64,000 nt of DNA from Candidatus Riflebacteria bacterium HGW-Riflebacteria-1 (lineage in GTDB: Bacteria > Muiribacteriota > Ozemobacteria > Ozemobacterales > Ozemobacteraceae). Both the position numbers and the translations under genes were made by a program. The notes below the pieces were generated by a model, which was given only the letters and a program-made list of their open reading frames with translations, did not search any database and was not told the origin of the DNA. This document shows positions 16,821-27,446 of this stretch, in pieces (position 1 is the first letter of the stretch; the number at the start of each line of letters is the position of its first letter). The stretch spans positions 408,735 through 472,734 of the forward strand of contig PGYB01000001.1 of NCBI GenBank assembly GCA_002839445.1. Reading direction: 5' to 3'.

Positions 16821-18197
16821 TTATTTGCCAATACAGAAACGCTCAAAAATGAGGTCCAACGTGTTCAATTCTACAGTTTCACCGTTTACGCGACCAAGCT
16901 CGCGAACTGCTTCTTCAAGATCTATGGCCAGCATATCCTGATAGAGATGCCCCACGCCTGAGCAGGCTCTTTCAAGCGCAACAAGAGCTTTTTCCAGGGC
17001 AACAGACTGTTGGGCACCGAGCAAAACCAGCGCTTCATAGTCGGCAAGGCCGTTCTGCTCTATTATATCATTCAATGCTGCTGTCAGATGATCCAGACCA
17101 GACCCTTTGACCGCTGAAACCGCGAGTTGTTGCTGACCAGCAAAAAAATCCTGCGGCAAATTCTGCGGCAAATCTATTTTATTGCGCAAAATCACAAATG
17201 GCTTGCCGGCACGCTGCAGTTCAGCCAGAACCAGCTGATCGTCTGCATCAGGATAACTCGATCCATCGAACACTCCGACAAGAGCAAACGCCTCATCAAC
17301 AGCTCGGCGCGTTCGCTCAATGCCGATCTCTTCGATACGATCGCCAGGCTTGCGCAAACCAGCAGTATCGATAAGTTTTATAGCATAATTGCCAATCATC
17401 AGGCTTTCTTCGAGGGTATCACGGGTAGTTCCGGCAATTTCGGTGACAATCGCGCGCTCGCGGCCAAGCATATAGTTCATGATACTGGACTTGCCTGAAT
17501 TGGGTCGACCAAGCAGGGCAATTTTCAAGCCACCAGCCACCATGCTGCCATTTCGCGCATTCTCAGCAAAAATTCTCAATTCTGCCACAATCTTCTTCAG
17601 CTCATTGGCGAGAATATGCTCATCAATAGCTTCGATTGCGTCTTCTGGAAAATTAAGACTCGCCTCAAGCTGAACAAGATGATCAAGCAGAAGCCCTCTG
17701 ATGCGACTGACAAACTGTGACGGCAGACCATCCAGTTGATTTAGAGCCAGGCGCGCCTGAGTCATTGAATCGGCAGAAAGCAGTTGGGCAACAGCTTCGA
17801 CTTCCAGCAGATCCATCTTGCCATTGATAAAGGCGCGGCGGGTAAACTCACCAGGCTCGGCGGCCCGCGCACCACTCTGCAGAACGAGCTGCAGAACTTT
17901 GCTTACCACAACCATGTTGCCATGCGTAGATATCTCGACCAGATTCTCACCGGTGTACGAATGTGGCGCAACAAAGGTGGTTACCAGCACTTTATCGGCA
18001 ATCAGACCAGAAACCGGTTCAATTATTGAACCATAGTAAGCACAATGAGGCAGGGGGAAAGTTTTCTTTCCCCCTGTTTTGAATACTTTGTTAAGAACCT
18101 CAAATGCTGCTGGTCCACTGACCCTTATCAGACTGATCGCCGACCTGCCGGGCGGTGTTGCCACCGCTGCAATAGTATCGGTTCTGACCTTAGACAT
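16821..18197 (-). CDS. mnmE: tRNA modification GTPase MnmE
   Basis: The GTPase partner of MnmG in U34 modification. I use ATG 18197 (MSKVRTDTIAAVATPPGRSA), preceded by GGAGG, rather than the open frame to 18275. The 458 residues show the N-terminal tetrahydrofolate-binding domain, a G domain with GRPNSGKSS, GTTRD, DTAGL and NKID, and the C-terminal FCIGK whose Cys is a family hallmark. It overlaps the jag stop by eight bases, and its own stop touches the next start, so it is tightly co-translated. Confidence 0.96.
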   Translation of the reverse strand: MSKVRTDTIAAVATPPGRSAISLIRVSGPAAFEVLNKVFKTGGKKTFPLPHCAYYGSIIEPVSGLIADKVLVTTFVAPHSYTGENLVEISTHGNMVVVSKVLQLVLQSGARAAEPGEFTRRAFINGKMDLLEVEAVAQLLSADSMTQARLALNQLDGLPSQFVSRIRGLLLDHLVQLEASLNFPEDAIEAIDEHILANELKKIVAELRIFAENARNGSMVAGGLKIALLGRPNSGKSSIMNYMLGRERAIVTEIAGTTRDTLEESLMIGNYAIKLIDTAGLRKPGDRIEEIGIERTRRAVDEAFALVGVFDGSSYPDADDQLVLAELQRAGKPFVILRNKIDLPQNLPQDFFAGQQQLAVSAVKGSGLDHLTAALNDIIEQNGLADYEALVLLGAQQSVALEKALVALERACSGVGHLYQDMLAIDLEEAVRELGRVNGETVELNTLDLIFERFCIGK

Positions 18198-19257
18198 CTT
18201 CCTCCATGAACATCGGAACTGCGCCTGAACGTTCCAGCTTTTCTTCTGAAAAATCTGAATCGCCATCATCTTCAACCGGCTGCCAGGTAGCGTTCGACGC
18301 TCCCTTGCGTTTTCTGACCGGAGAAATTACTACTCTGCGCATAGGTTCTGTGCCTTTGGAAAAGGTTTCGATATCGGTGCGATCTTTGAGCGCGAGATGA
18401 ACAGTACGTCGATCAAGCGTCGACATCGGCTCGAGCTCGACCTGTTTGCGCGCCGACAACGCTTTGCGGCACATGCGGTTGGCGAGCATGATCAGGTTGC
18501 GATAGCGCTTTTCGCGATAGCCCTGCACATCTAGCACCAGCTTGGTGCGATCATCACTGCCCTTGTTAAAAATTATGTTCATCAGGTACTGCAGGGAATC
18601 AAGTGTTCGGCCGCGCTTACCGATAAGCTGCGATACATTTTCGCCAGAGGCCTCAATTACCCACGCGCCATCACGCAGATAATCAATCATCTCGAGTTCT
18701 TCGATACCAACATTGGCAGCGACATCGCGTATCAATTCAAAAATCTGAGAATAGCCAGAGTGAGCCTTAATCTCAGCGCTCACTTCGAGACGCGGTCGTT
18801 CTGGCAAATTGATTGGTTCATCTGCTTCGTTATCCTGATAGCGTGGCGCTCCGCGTCCAGGGCGGCGACCGCCTTCTGCGTTGCGGGCACCCTCTGCACC
18901 ACGCCCACCACCACGGTTATTATTATTGTTGTTGCGGCGGGGCGGGCGATCGTTGTCTGCGCTGTCACGACGAGGCTGACGCGGCGGCCGTGGGGGCATG
19001 GTCTCGTCAATTTCTTCTGTGCGGCGCTCATTTACCGGAGCAACTACGGGTTCACGCTTCGGCGCAACCTGTGGCTTTTCGCCGATAACAAAGCGAATCT
19101 TGAATTCCTGCTTACCGACAAAGCCGAACAGACCACGTGCCGGGGCTGTAAGAACCTCGGTAGCTGTTATGATTTCGTTGTCGTTAAGCTCGCCATTGGC
19201 GATCTCGCGTGCTTCCTGTTCTGTCTTAGCGGTGATCTCAAGTGTTCTGGTAGTCAA
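18190..19257 (-). CDS. jag: Jag / KhpB-type RNA-binding protein
   Basis: The order of domains is Jag-N (residues 1-55, with ARGLFGFVGK), a disordered linker of about 90 residues rich in Arg, Asn, Gly and Pro, a KH domain with the GKRG loop (LIGKRGRTLDSLQYL) and an R3H domain (LDRRTVHLALKD, RRVVISP). Family members bind RNA and in Gram-positives influence cell division and wall synthesis; here the role is unknown. The start is TTG 19257 with GGAGGAG six to seven bases upstream. At 355 residues it is longer than usual because of the linker and an acidic C-terminal tail. It follows yidC by 13 bases, the conserved order. Confidence 0.93.
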   Translation of the reverse strand: MTTRTLEITAKTEQEAREIANGELNDNEIITATEVLTAPARGLFGFVGKQEFKIRFVIGEKPQVAPKREPVVAPVNERRTEEIDETMPPRPPRQPRRDSADNDRPPRRNNNNNNRGGGRGAEGARNAEGGRRPGRGAPRYQDNEADEPINLPERPRLEVSAEIKAHSGYSQIFELIRDVAANVGIEELEMIDYLRDGAWVIEASGENVSQLIGKRGRTLDSLQYLMNIIFNKGSDDRTKLVLDVQGYREKRYRNLIMLANRMCRKALSARKQVELEPMSTLDRRTVHLALKDRTDIETFSKGTEPMRRVVISPVRKRKGASNATWQPVEDDGDSDFSEEKLERSGAVPMFMEEDV

Positions 19258-19270
19258 AATTCACTCCTCC

Positions 19271-20848
19271 TTAAAGGGCCGCCGAAATTCGGTTGGCCTG
19301 TAACTGCTGAAGTAAGCCGAGAACGCTGCTGGCAAACCAGTAAACCAGCAATCCGGCAGGGAGCGACCAGGTGATAACGAACATGAACATCGGCATGAAA
19401 GCCATCATCTGCTTCTGCTGTGGGTCTGTCGACATTTTGCCCTGCTGATAGTACATCAGCGCGGCAATAGCGATGGGAAGGATCAGAAGGGGGTCGCCCT
19501 TGGAAAGATCTGAAATCCACAAAAACGGGGTCTTGCGCAGCTCAACTGCGATACGAATCGTGTTATAAAGCGCTATTAGAATCGGCAATTGCAACAGCAA
19601 CGGAAGACAACCACCGAGCGGGTTCACATTATTCTTCTGATAAAGCTGCAAGACTTCTTCGTTGAATTTTTGCGGGTTATCTTTGTGGCGGTCTTTGAGA
19701 TCCTGTACCATTGGCTGAATCTTCTGCATCTGTGCCATTGATTTAGTCTGCTTGAGAGTCAGGGGATAAAGCACCAGCCTTACAACAATGGTCAGAAGAA
19801 TAATCGCCAGACCATAATTCGGCAACAGATTATAAAAGAATTGCAGCACCCGCAAGAGAATCGTGCTCAAAAAACCGTATTCAGAGACCTGACCACGGTT
19901 TATCCTGGTAAGATGGTCGAGAAGCATCGGACCGGCATAAACTTTAAAGCTGAAAGTCCGTGATTCTCTGGCGCCCAGATTGAAAGTCGGCAGAAGGCAC
20001 GAAATTACCTTGCCGTTCTGTGCGGCGCGACGGGGGTCGTCAGACTTGACTTCAAATGCGCTGGCACTAATTCGCACCGGGGCATCTGTTTCAAGCAAAA
20101 TACAAAAATACTGATCACGCAGTCCAATACCATTGAAAGCTCCAGTTACGGCTCCCGCAGCATTCAGGGCGGTCACATCACTAAAAGCTTCAACAGCACC
20201 CGGCTTCAGGCCAATCAGTGAAGAAGGCCCGAATGGATCCATGAATATACCAGGACCATAAGTAAAGCTCATAGCGCCGGAAAGCTCGTCACCAACTGCA
20301 ACCAGCTGATCTTTAAGATTGGTGACCAGATACTCGACATCAAAATGATAACTGTTGGCAAATATAGTGTAACGCTTGACCAGCGTCAGACTTTCACCTT
20401 CGGACTTCTCGGCGGCCAGGAGAGAAACATTGGCAGTCGCTCGGATGACAACACGGTCAACAGCCTGTTCTTCGAGCTCAATATTGAAGCCAGATGGTTC
20501 CTGTAAGCCTTTGAGATTACCCGTAAATGGCTTCAGCGTCTCAGGAGGAAGCTTATAGCCCATTTCCTGAATGACCGGCGGATACATGTTCTCTTCAAAG
20601 CTTTTGCCCTTGAGATAAATAACTGATGGGCTGCCAGTTTTGCTTGAAAAAATTGCCCTGATCAGCGACGTTTCGATAGAGGCGTCGGTAAACCCGTCTC
20701 CATCAAGATCATCAATCTTGACAACTGGTGCAACAGCCGCTTCACCAGCCTGAGCACACACAATTGTCGGCAATAATAAAATGCAGGAAACCAGTATAAA
20801 AAGCGAGAGTATAACTGGTAAATTTTGTCTGAAAATTGTAATTCTCAT
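19271..20848 (-). CDS. yidC: Membrane protein insertase YidC
   Basis: Inserts and folds inner-membrane proteins. The 525-residue length and layout are of the Gram-negative type: an N-terminal signal-anchor (residues 8-32), a beta-sandwich periplasmic domain to about residue 325, then the five-helix OxaA core with the cytoplasmic hairpin (YPLTLKQTKSMAQMQKIQP, LYQKNNVNPLGGCLP) and TM helices to the end. The large periplasmic domain is one of the clearest signs that the host is diderm. It lies between yidD and jag as usual. Confidence 0.96.
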   Translation of the reverse strand: MRITIFRQNLPVILSLFILVSCILLLPTIVCAQAGEAAVAPVVKIDDLDGDGFTDASIETSLIRAIFSSKTGSPSVIYLKGKSFEENMYPPVIQEMGYKLPPETLKPFTGNLKGLQEPSGFNIELEEQAVDRVVIRATANVSLLAAEKSEGESLTLVKRYTIFANSYHFDVEYLVTNLKDQLVAVGDELSGAMSFTYGPGIFMDPFGPSSLIGLKPGAVEAFSDVTALNAAGAVTGAFNGIGLRDQYFCILLETDAPVRISASAFEVKSDDPRRAAQNGKVISCLLPTFNLGARESRTFSFKVYAGPMLLDHLTRINRGQVSEYGFLSTILLRVLQFFYNLLPNYGLAIILLTIVVRLVLYPLTLKQTKSMAQMQKIQPMVQDLKDRHKDNPQKFNEEVLQLYQKNNVNPLGGCLPLLLQLPILIALYNTIRIAVELRKTPFLWISDLSKGDPLLILPIAIAALMYYQQGKMSTDPQQKQMMAFMPMFMFVITWSLPAGLLVYWFASSVLGLLQQLQANRISAAL

Positions 20849-20898
20849 CTGATAAATATTCTCCGGCCAGGTACAGTTTGGCTTTTAGATTTGTCGAT

Positions 20899-21159
20899 TC
20901 AATTCACCGGGTCATCGCCGCCGCGGCTGAGCGGATTACACCTGCATATTCGCCAGCCACCAAGTAGACAACCCTTTAACAACCCATATTTTTGAATCGC
21001 TTCGTAGGTATAATGTGAGCAGCTGGGCCTGAACCGGCAGCATGAACCAAGATACGGCGAGAGAACCCTCTGATAAACTCTGATCATCCACAACCCGATA
21101 CGTGCTAGAAACGAACATTCATGGGCGTTCGCTACTGAATCGTGACCGATCTGCTGCAT
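20899..21159 (-). CDS. yidD: Membrane protein insertion efficiency factor YidD
   Basis: A small (86 residues) membrane-associated protein that aids YidC. Family signature: [30 protein letters not shown], here interrupted for brevity, followed by [23 protein letters not shown] with its conserved cysteines. The first 20 residues are longer than the usual N-terminus, so the start may lie further in. It ends 50 bases before yidC and begins eight bases after the rnpA stop. Confidence 0.92.
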   Translation of the reverse strand: MQQIGHDSVANAHECSFLARIGLWMIRVYQRVLSPYLGSCCRFRPSCSHYTYEAIQKYGLLKGCLLGGWRICRCNPLSRGGDDPVN

Positions 21160-21167
21160 CAGAATGC

Positions 21168-21536
21168 CTAAGCAGCAACCGGCTCAATAACACGCATGCG
21201 GGTTACCCGGGCAAACGCCCATTCGCAGACTGCCTGTAGAGATGCAAAGGTAAATTGCGCGCAAGGCCGGTTGACACAGATGACCAGTTCTGCCGATTCC
21301 GGTAGAACAGAGCTGTGTCTGATGACTTCTTTGATGCGTCTTCTGAGCCTATTGCGCAAAACAGCATTACCGAAACGCCTTGGAACTGATAGCCCAAATC
21401 GGAAACTGATTCCTGACGCCTTTCGAACGCAAAAACCCAGCCCATCCCGAAAGAATCGCGTACCCTCTTTAAAGACACGCTGAAACTCGGAATGAGCTCG
21501 TAAGGTTGCTCGACCGCTGTCCTGGGGGTTACCCAC
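21168..21536 (-). CDS. rnpA: Ribonuclease P protein component
   Basis: The protein subunit of RNase P, which matures tRNA 5' ends. At 122 residues it has normal length, with the family pattern: an N-terminal Phe-rich [11 protein letters not shown], then [19 protein letters not shown] with the basic RNR-type motif that binds the RNA subunit. The frame starts at GTG 21536, nine bases after rpmH; no strong ribosome-binding site is seen, so coupling to rpmH is likely. Confidence 0.92.
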   Translation of the reverse strand: MGNPQDSGRATLRAHSEFQRVFKEGTRFFRDGLGFCVRKASGISFRFGLSVPRRFGNAVLRNRLRRRIKEVIRHSSVLPESAELVICVNRPCAQFTFASLQAVCEWAFARVTRMRVIEPVAA

Positions 21537-21545
21537 CGACAGATG

Positions 21546-21680
21546 TCAGACGCAGAGTTTCTTGCGCCCGCGCAGTCTGCGCCGTTTCAGAACGTTGCGG
21601 CCACTTACTGTTGCCATTCTTTTTCTGAAGCCGTGAGTTTTTGCACGTTTGCGTTTGTTAGGATTATAAGTAAAGCTCAT
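21546..21680 (-). CDS. rpmH: Ribosomal protein bL34
   Basis: A 44-residue, highly basic ribosomal protein ([36 protein letters not shown]). ATG 21680 is fixed by AGGAG about eight bases upstream and by family length; the open frame to 21749 is not used. It heads the rpmH-rnpA-yidD-yidC-jag-mnmE run. In most bacteria dnaA lies divergently next to rpmH, but here the next gene is a transglutaminase on the same strand. Confidence 0.96.
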   Translation of the reverse strand: MSFTYNPNKRKRAKTHGFRKRMATVSGRNVLKRRRLRGRKKLCV

Positions 21681-21720
21681 GGTATATCTCCTGAGATTAG
21701 AGTCAAAATAGAAGATTTTA

Positions 21721-21749
21721 ACTATAATACAATCGCGTTTGAATGTCAA
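21721..21749 (-). promoter_or_regulatory. Promoter of rpmH operon
   Basis: On the minus strand a perfect TTGACA (21749-21744) and TATAGT (21726-21721) are 17 bases apart, about 40 bases before the rpmH start. It probably drives the whole rpmH-to-rsmG run, since no other clear promoter or terminator interrupts it. Confidence 0.75.
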
Positions 21750-21830
21750 CTGTCATTTAATGATAAAGGCCTGCTTCAACGGTTATTCGGTACAACCGAC
21801 CAGATCGCCCCTCAGTTGTTTTAAGTAAAA

Positions 21831-23984
21831 TCAACTTATCGGTTTTTGATCGGGCGAATGAATGGCTGAAGTGCTTTTCTCTATCGAAATCTGACTAATA
21901 AGTACAGCAGCAGAATCTTTTATTTTATCGCGATCGGGATACGGCGAAAACGAACTCTGGTCAACGAGCTCTGCAAGACCTGCGAGAAGATCTGCATGCT
22001 CCTGTCTTACAATTTCAAGACCAAGAAGACGCTGGTGATACTCTCTTGGTGTCTCCCATTCAGCGCGTGACTCGGCAATACCTGACTCCCATGACGAATA
22101 CCAGTCCGGGATCCAGTAATTATAGCTGCGAATTCTTCTGCTTAGTCGGCGGCGCCCAAGATGTGCGAGAAACACAACAGCGATAATAAGCAACCAGAAA
22201 CCTGGACTTAGCAAATAAAAGGTCACAGAATCAAGCAGCGACGAAACCGTTTCGGCAATTCGGCGAAAGCCAACTCCCTGTGATTCATTGTCAAAGCTGT
22301 AGACATAGCCAAACCAGTAGCCCTCATAAACTTCCCACATGACCTGAAATAGACGCCCTACCTCAGTCTCAGGACCATAAGACATGGCAGGAGGAGTTGG
22401 ATCAAAAGGAATCCAGCCTGACCTCGGAAAAAACACCTCAACCCAGGCATGCGCATGCCGCTGGCGAACCGTGTAAAAGCCGCCAATATCGTTCCACTCA
22501 CCCATGGTATAACCGCCAACAGGGCGGGCAGGAATACCCATAGCCCGCAGCAGCAGCACCATCGAACTGGCGAAATGTTCGCAGCTTCCCTCTTTAGAAG
22601 CAAACAAAAAATCTTCTACCGGGTCAACTCCCTCTAGCTCACGTTGTTCAAGCGAGTATTCGAACTGGCTGCGCAAATACCGCATGACCTTTGCAACCCG
22701 GGTGGAAATAGTCGTGCTGTCTCCAACAAGGCTCAGACCAAGATCACTTATACGCGGAGATATCCCCTGAGCACTCAAATAAGGTGCTGTCTCCCTATTT
22801 TCTTCAATCTCGCTCACCAGTGAATCTTCTGGCTCTTCGGGGTCCAGGATAACATTAGTCACGTATCTTCGCGTCGTGCCCGGCCTGTAAACAAAATAGA
22901 ACGACAAATCTTCTTCATAAGCGATGTGTGGCACCGAAAATCTCGCAGCAACCGTGCGATCGGGAAGAAAAATTACCGGCGGGTCAATGTGTTCCAGCAT
23001 CAGCTCAAGCTGATGCATATCTCGCGCAGCGGGCTGATTGCGCAGCAACGTTAACTCACCGTTGTTGCGGCGCAAATCAATGTACCAGCGCCTTTTAGTT
23101 CCTTTTTCCCACTTGCCGGCAGAGTATCGTGCGAAAGTCGCGCCACGCAGCAGTTTATTGCCAATACGCCTTCTGACCGAAGGCGTTTGGGTCTTGTCCT
23201 CAAGCGGTCTGACGCGCATTATTACAGCCGGATTGTCTTCAAGCAAGCCTGATTCACCGAGACTCATCGTGTCACTGAAACCTTTGAGTTTTCGCCGGGA
23301 AATGTCTGAAGCTATGCCAAAACTCTTTGTTCGCGGGATCAGATAGAACATGACCAGCCACAAAAAACCGAATATCATTATTGATACCAGAGTGCCGATT
23401 GCCAGCCGGCGTAGTCCGAGAGGGTTTCTTTTATGCAGACTGACCGGGGCTTTTGCTAACGCCTGATGACGGTGTACCGCAAGACTGCGGAGAACCAGGT
23501 AAAAAACGAACACATAAGGAATCAATATCAACGGAAAAACAAAATTGATGTTCATGGCTGCTACAGCCAGAATTATCATGAGCGAAAGAACGATGACACC
23601 ATGTGCACTTCTCAGATTTTCAAGCACCAGAATCTGTAAAAACACGATCAGACCTGCAAACTGCAGCAGAAGAACCACCCCGGGGGTTGGACCTCTGAGA
23701 TTAGCCAACATGTAGATAAGAGCTGCCAAGCTGCCCAGCTGCAAAAACACCCGCCCCGAAGGCAGCGGGCGCGTAAATATTGCAGCAACAAGAGAAGGCA
23801 GTGCAAGAAACGCGATCATGGTGCGCAAATATCCGGTAGACCAGATTGCTAGATATGAAAGACCGGCTAACAATAGCAACAGGCGAAAAAATTCTGGCGA
23901 AAGCGCTGCCGAACCGTGCGACTTGTGGTAACTGCTATCGCTTTGCCCAGAGATCATAAGCTCTACAGGTATAGCATTTTTCAC
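21831..23984 (-). CDS. Membrane transglutaminase-like protein (TgpA type)
   Basis: A 717-residue protein with a cluster of about six membrane helices in residues 30-230 (DUF3488-like), an extracytoplasmic region, and a transglutaminase-like cysteine-peptidase fold with catalytic Cys in GSCEHFAS, His in [10 protein letters not shown] and Asp in PFDPTPP, followed by a last membrane helix and a cytosolic tail. It is the third member of the widespread MoxR-DUF58-TgpA set and overlaps the DUF58 start by four bases. Substrates of such proteins are unknown; TgpA of Pseudomonas is essential. No terminator with a clear T run was seen between it and rpmH. Confidence 0.88.
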   Translation of the reverse strand: MKNAIPVELMISGQSDSSYHKSHGSAALSPEFFRLLLLLAGLSYLAIWSTGYLRTMIAFLALPSLVAAIFTRPLPSGRVFLQLGSLAALIYMLANLRGPTPGVVLLLQFAGLIVFLQILVLENLRSAHGVIVLSLMIILAVAAMNINFVFPLILIPYVFVFYLVLRSLAVHRHQALAKAPVSLHKRNPLGLRRLAIGTLVSIMIFGFLWLVMFYLIPRTKSFGIASDISRRKLKGFSDTMSLGESGLLEDNPAVIMRVRPLEDKTQTPSVRRRIGNKLLRGATFARYSAGKWEKGTKRRWYIDLRRNNGELTLLRNQPAARDMHQLELMLEHIDPPVIFLPDRTVAARFSVPHIAYEEDLSFYFVYRPGTTRRYVTNVILDPEEPEDSLVSEIEENRETAPYLSAQGISPRISDLGLSLVGDSTTISTRVAKVMRYLRSQFEYSLEQRELEGVDPVEDFLFASKEGSCEHFASSMVLLLRAMGIPARPVGGYTMGEWNDIGGFYTVRQRHAHAWVEVFFPRSGWIPFDPTPPAMSYGPETEVGRLFQVMWEVYEGYWFGYVYSFDNESQGVGFRRIAETVSSLLDSVTFYLLSPGFWLLIIAVVFLAHLGRRRLSRRIRSYNYWIPDWYSSWESGIAESRAEWETPREYHQRLLGLEIVRQEHADLLAGLAELVDQSSFSPYPDRDKIKDSAAVLISQISIEKSTSAIHSPDQKPIS

Positions 23985-24925
23985 GAAAAACTCCTGTAGA
24001 TATCTGAAAACCTGAGCACTTCGACATCAGCGTCTTCTGGAAGCGGCTGTTGTCCTGACTGAATCTTGGCCAGCCAGCTGGCGAGACTAGGCAGATCAAA
24101 TATTACCGATTGCCAGCAATAGCCTCCCTGCTCTTCAAAAGCCCAGACAAAGCCGTCTATATCGTGCTGTCGAAGCCTTAGAATCAAGCCGGCGGCGATT
24201 TCGAGACAATCCTCGAACATCTGTCCCTCGATACCGGCAAAATCAAAACAAAGCTTCTTGTTCATGCCGAATTTAACCGACTTAACAAGAACCCATTCGG
24301 TAAGCGAACGCGCCGACATGCTCCAGTTAATGAGAGAGGCGTCTTCGCCTTCCTGATAAGGCTTTTGCATCCAGTAGTCGCCTTCTTTGCCAGACAGCAG
24401 CTGATCAACAGCCCCACCCTCTTCACGGCTGAGAACCTCAGGAATTCTGAAAGCAGGCCGTGGGCCAACCTGAAAATCTACCGGCAATATCTCACAAGTG
24501 CAGATGAATAAATCGACGGGGTAAACAGAAAACACCTTAAAACCACTTATTTTGTGACTGCCACGCTGCGAAGCCTGCAGATCACTTTTCAACATTAAAA
24601 AATTACCAGCAGGCAGAAACTCGGCAAAATCTTGCTCAAAACCAATAAAAAATCTTGGGCGACCGGCGAGATCTTCTATTCGACACCTTATCGCATCCTG
24701 TTGCCCGGCAAAGTAATAATCAGGCAGTAGCAACTCAATCTTGAGACCGCTCAAGTTGCGCCAGCTGATAACGCCAGACCATGTCAGGCAGGCAAAAAAG
24801 CAGCTACTCATAAGGTACAGGAGATTATTACCGGTATTTTGCGCTGCAAACAGCAGGAATATACCTAAAAAGAACAGAATTTTGCCGGACCGCGTAAGTC
24901 TGATTTTGCTTCGGTGACTACTCAA
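23981..24925 (-). CDS. DUF58 membrane protein
   Basis: A 314-residue protein with two adjacent N-terminal membrane helices (residues 12-55) and the DUF58 core, recognised by [32 protein letters not shown] sequence, here split as [14 protein letters not shown] then INWSMSARS, a von Willebrand-like fold. It overlaps the transglutaminase gene by four bases and the MoxR gene by eight. Members are thought to act with a MoxR AAA ATPase in maturation of envelope complexes; the direct target is unknown. Confidence 0.85.
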   Translation of the reverse strand: MSSHRSKIRLTRSGKILFFLGIFLLFAAQNTGNNLLYLMSSCFFACLTWSGVISWRNLSGLKIELLLPDYYFAGQQDAIRCRIEDLAGRPRFFIGFEQDFAEFLPAGNFLMLKSDLQASQRGSHKISGFKVFSVYPVDLFICTCEILPVDFQVGPRPAFRIPEVLSREEGGAVDQLLSGKEGDYWMQKPYQEGEDASLINWSMSARSLTEWVLVKSVKFGMNKKLCFDFAGIEGQMFEDCLEIAAGLILRLRQHDIDGFVWAFEEQGGYCWQSVIFDLPSLASWLAKIQSGQQPLPEDADVEVLRFSDIYRSFS

Positions 24926-25862
24926 CCGGAACCCTCTGCAATATTTCGCCGATCAACCAGTCATTTCGCGCCCCTTCTGAAGTAAGCGACGAAACACCAC
25001 GCATCCCGATACGGTGCGCCAAAACCTCGGGAGCAATCTCCTTAACCATATCGATACTGACGTAATCCTTGCCGCGAATATAGGCCAGCGCCTGTGCCGC
25101 ATTCATCAGCGCGATGCTGCCACGGGGACTTACCGGCAGTTCAACTTCTGTGTGCGAGCGAATGGCAGAGACAATTCTACTGATGTATTTCATCACAACC
25201 TCTGACATCGCGACAGTGCGAACTTCAGCCTGCGCCCGGGCAACCTGCTCAAGCGTCAAAAAACTCTCGCCGATCTTTTCCTGCAGCTTGCCATGATGAA
25301 TTTTGAGAATCTCAAGCTCTTCAGCTTCACTCGGATAACCAAGTGATACTCGCATCATAAAGCGGTCGCGCTGAGACTCGGGCAAAGGGTAAGTGCCATG
25401 AAAACCCTTTGGATTCTGCGTTGCAATTACCATGAATGGTCGCTCGAGATCAAAGTGGTGTTTGTCGACACTTACCGAAAAATCGTTCATCGCCTGCAAT
25501 AGAGCGCTTTGCGTCTTTGGCGGCGCGCGATTAAGCTCATCAGCAAGCACCACATTGGCAAATACCGGGCCCTTGACAAACTCGAACTGCTCGGTCTGAC
25601 GCCGGTAAATGCGCGAACCGATAATATCTGAGGGAAGCAGGTCGGCGGTAAACTGAACGCGACTGAACACACCGCCAATAGAGGTTGCCAGAGCAGATGC
25701 CAGAGTGGTTTTTCCAACACCGGGCATATCTTCGAGCAACAGATGTCCGTCGGCCAGAAGGCATACAAGCGTCTTTTCGATCTGCGCAGACTTGCCGACA
25801 ATGACCTTCTGCAATCGGTTGGCAAGTTCGTTAAAGGCCTGCGGAAAAGTTTGTGTAGTCAT
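24918..25862 (-). CDS. MoxR-family AAA ATPase
   Basis: A chaperone-like ATPase. From ATG 25862 (MTTQTFPQAF, the usual family start) it has 314 residues, with Walker A GMPGVGKTT, Walker B VVLADELNRAPPKTQSALLQAM, sensor 1 IATQNP and an Arg finger in ESQRDRFMMRV. The open frame runs back to 25931 but has no Shine-Dalgarno there. It is first in the MoxR-DUF58-transglutaminase operon and diverges from the aminopeptidase gene. Confidence 0.93.
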   Translation of the reverse strand: MTTQTFPQAFNELANRLQKVIVGKSAQIEKTLVCLLADGHLLLEDMPGVGKTTLASALATSIGGVFSRVQFTADLLPSDIIGSRIYRRQTEQFEFVKGPVFANVVLADELNRAPPKTQSALLQAMNDFSVSVDKHHFDLERPFMVIATQNPKGFHGTYPLPESQRDRFMMRVSLGYPSEAEELEILKIHHGKLQEKIGESFLTLEQVARAQAEVRTVAMSEVVMKYISRIVSAIRSHTEVELPVSPRGSIALMNAAQALAYIRGKDYVSIDMVKEIAPEVLAHRIGMRGVSSLTSEGARNDWLIGEILQRVPVE

Positions 25863-25993
25863 TGGTAGTTCCGTTTTTGTAGTAATAAACTGGTTGATAA
25901 AATTCGAAACCTTCAGATATTCTATCAGCATTTTTGTAAATATGATAGTATGACTGCTGTCATTAACTGAATGATCAAGGAAGGAAGCAATTT

Positions 25994-27439
25994 ATGGCAA
26001 AGAAAGCAGAAAAAGCAAAGGGCCCGGCAGCATTCAAAGTTGAATGCGCCTGGGACAAAATCAAAGACAGCGAGCTCAAGCTCCTTGAAACACGTTGCAA
26101 AGACTATCTCGAGTTCATTTCGCGCTGCAAAACCGAACGCGGCACCATAGAATTCGCAGAAAAGCTTATCAACAAAGCTGGTTTCAAACCATTGGCCCCT
26201 CTTGGCCAGAATAAAAGACTCAAACCCGGCAGCAAAGTGTATTTTATCAACAAGAGCCGCGCCATGGGACTTGCCGTGATCGGCAAAAGACCTGTCAGCG
26301 AAGGTTTCAGATTTATTGCCGCGCATCACGATGTACCGAGAATCGATGTCAAGGCGCAGCCACTGTATGAAAAACATGGCCTGGCGCTCTTTAAGACACA
26401 CTACTACGGCGGCATCAAGAAGTTTCAGTGGGCGGCTATCCCATTGTCACTGCATATTTTTGCCATAGACAGGGCCGGCAAAAATCTCAGCTTTGTAATT
26501 GGCGAAAAGCCAGGTGATCCAGTATTCACCATCACTGATATTGCCCCTCATATTGGCAAAAAAATACAGTATGAGCGCAAAACCGCTGATGTTTTGGCCG
26601 GCGAAGAACTCAACATAGTTGTTGGCAACCGGCCGATGCCCCTCAGCAAAGATCAGACCAGCGAAACACCCAACCGCGTAAAGAATGCAGTTCTCGAATA
26701 TTTTGAAACAAATTATCACCTGACTGAAGAAGACATTGCCTGGGCAGAAATTCGCGCAGTTCCGGCTTTGGCGGCGAGCGAAGTCGGCTTTGACCGCGCT
26801 CTCATCGGCGCCTATGGGCACGACGACCGCGCCTGTGTCGGCGCTGCTCTAGCCGCAATAACCGAAATGGGAATTCCGGAACACACTGCTGCGGTAATGT
26901 TTTACGATAAAGAAGAGATTGGCTCAGCAGGTCCTAATGGGGCGCAGTCAATGCTGACTACAGACTTTCTCAGCATGCTTACCGAGGCAACTTCTGGCGA
27001 AAGCTCATTTGCCACGATCAGAACCGCCATCAGGGCAACAATGGTTCTCTCAGCAGATACCAACGCGCCAATTGACCCAACTTTTGAAGGCGCTTATGAT
27101 CCTCTCAATTCAGGGGTTGTCGGCAAAGGTGTGTGGATCACCAAACATTCAGGTTCTGCCGGCAAGTCTGGCAGCAGCGAAGCTGATATCGAATACCTTG
27201 CTTATATCCGGCGCTTGCTCAGCAAAGAGAACATTCCTTATCAGTTTGGCGAAATGGGCAAAGTAGACGAAGGCGGCGGCGGAACCGTTGCCTATCTTCT
27301 GGCCAACCTGAACATGAACGTAGTAGACATCTCGTTGCCCACTCTCAGTCTGCATTCACCTTTCGAACTCATTTCCAAAATCGATTACCACTATTCAGTA
27401 AGTGCTTATAAAGCATTTCTGCAAAACAGTTACCTCTAA
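25994..27439 (+). CDS. M18-family aminopeptidase
   Basis: A 481-residue cytosolic metallo-aminopeptidase of the aspartyl/leucyl aminopeptidase I family. Metal and catalytic motifs are visible: AAHHDVPRID (metal His, catalytic Asp), GHDDRACVGAAL (bridging Asp), DKEEIGSAGPNGA (Glu pair) and LPTLSLHSPFE near the end (metal His). It acts in peptide turnover. GGAAGGAAG lies just upstream of the ATG. It diverges from the MoxR gene over about 130 bases and ends just before a perfect hairpin. I do not assign substrate preference. Confidence 0.93.
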   Translation: MAKKAEKAKGPAAFKVECAWDKIKDSELKLLETRCKDYLEFISRCKTERGTIEFAEKLINKAGFKPLAPLGQNKRLKPGSKVYFINKSRAMGLAVIGKRPVSEGFRFIAAHHDVPRIDVKAQPLYEKHGLALFKTHYYGGIKKFQWAAIPLSLHIFAIDRAGKNLSFVIGEKPGDPVFTITDIAPHIGKKIQYERKTADVLAGEELNIVVGNRPMPLSKDQTSETPNRVKNAVLEYFETNYHLTEEDIAWAEIRAVPALAASEVGFDRALIGAYGHDDRACVGAALAAITEMGIPEHTAAVMFYDKEEIGSAGPNGAQSMLTTDFLSMLTEATSGESSFATIRTAIRATMVLSADTNAPIDPTFEGAYDPLNSGVVGKGVWITKHSGSAGKSGSSEADIEYLAYIRRLLSKENIPYQFGEMGKVDEGGGGTVAYLLANLNMNVVDISLPTLSLHSPFELISKIDYHYSVSAYKAFLQNSYL

Positions 27440-27446
27440 TCTCTTT

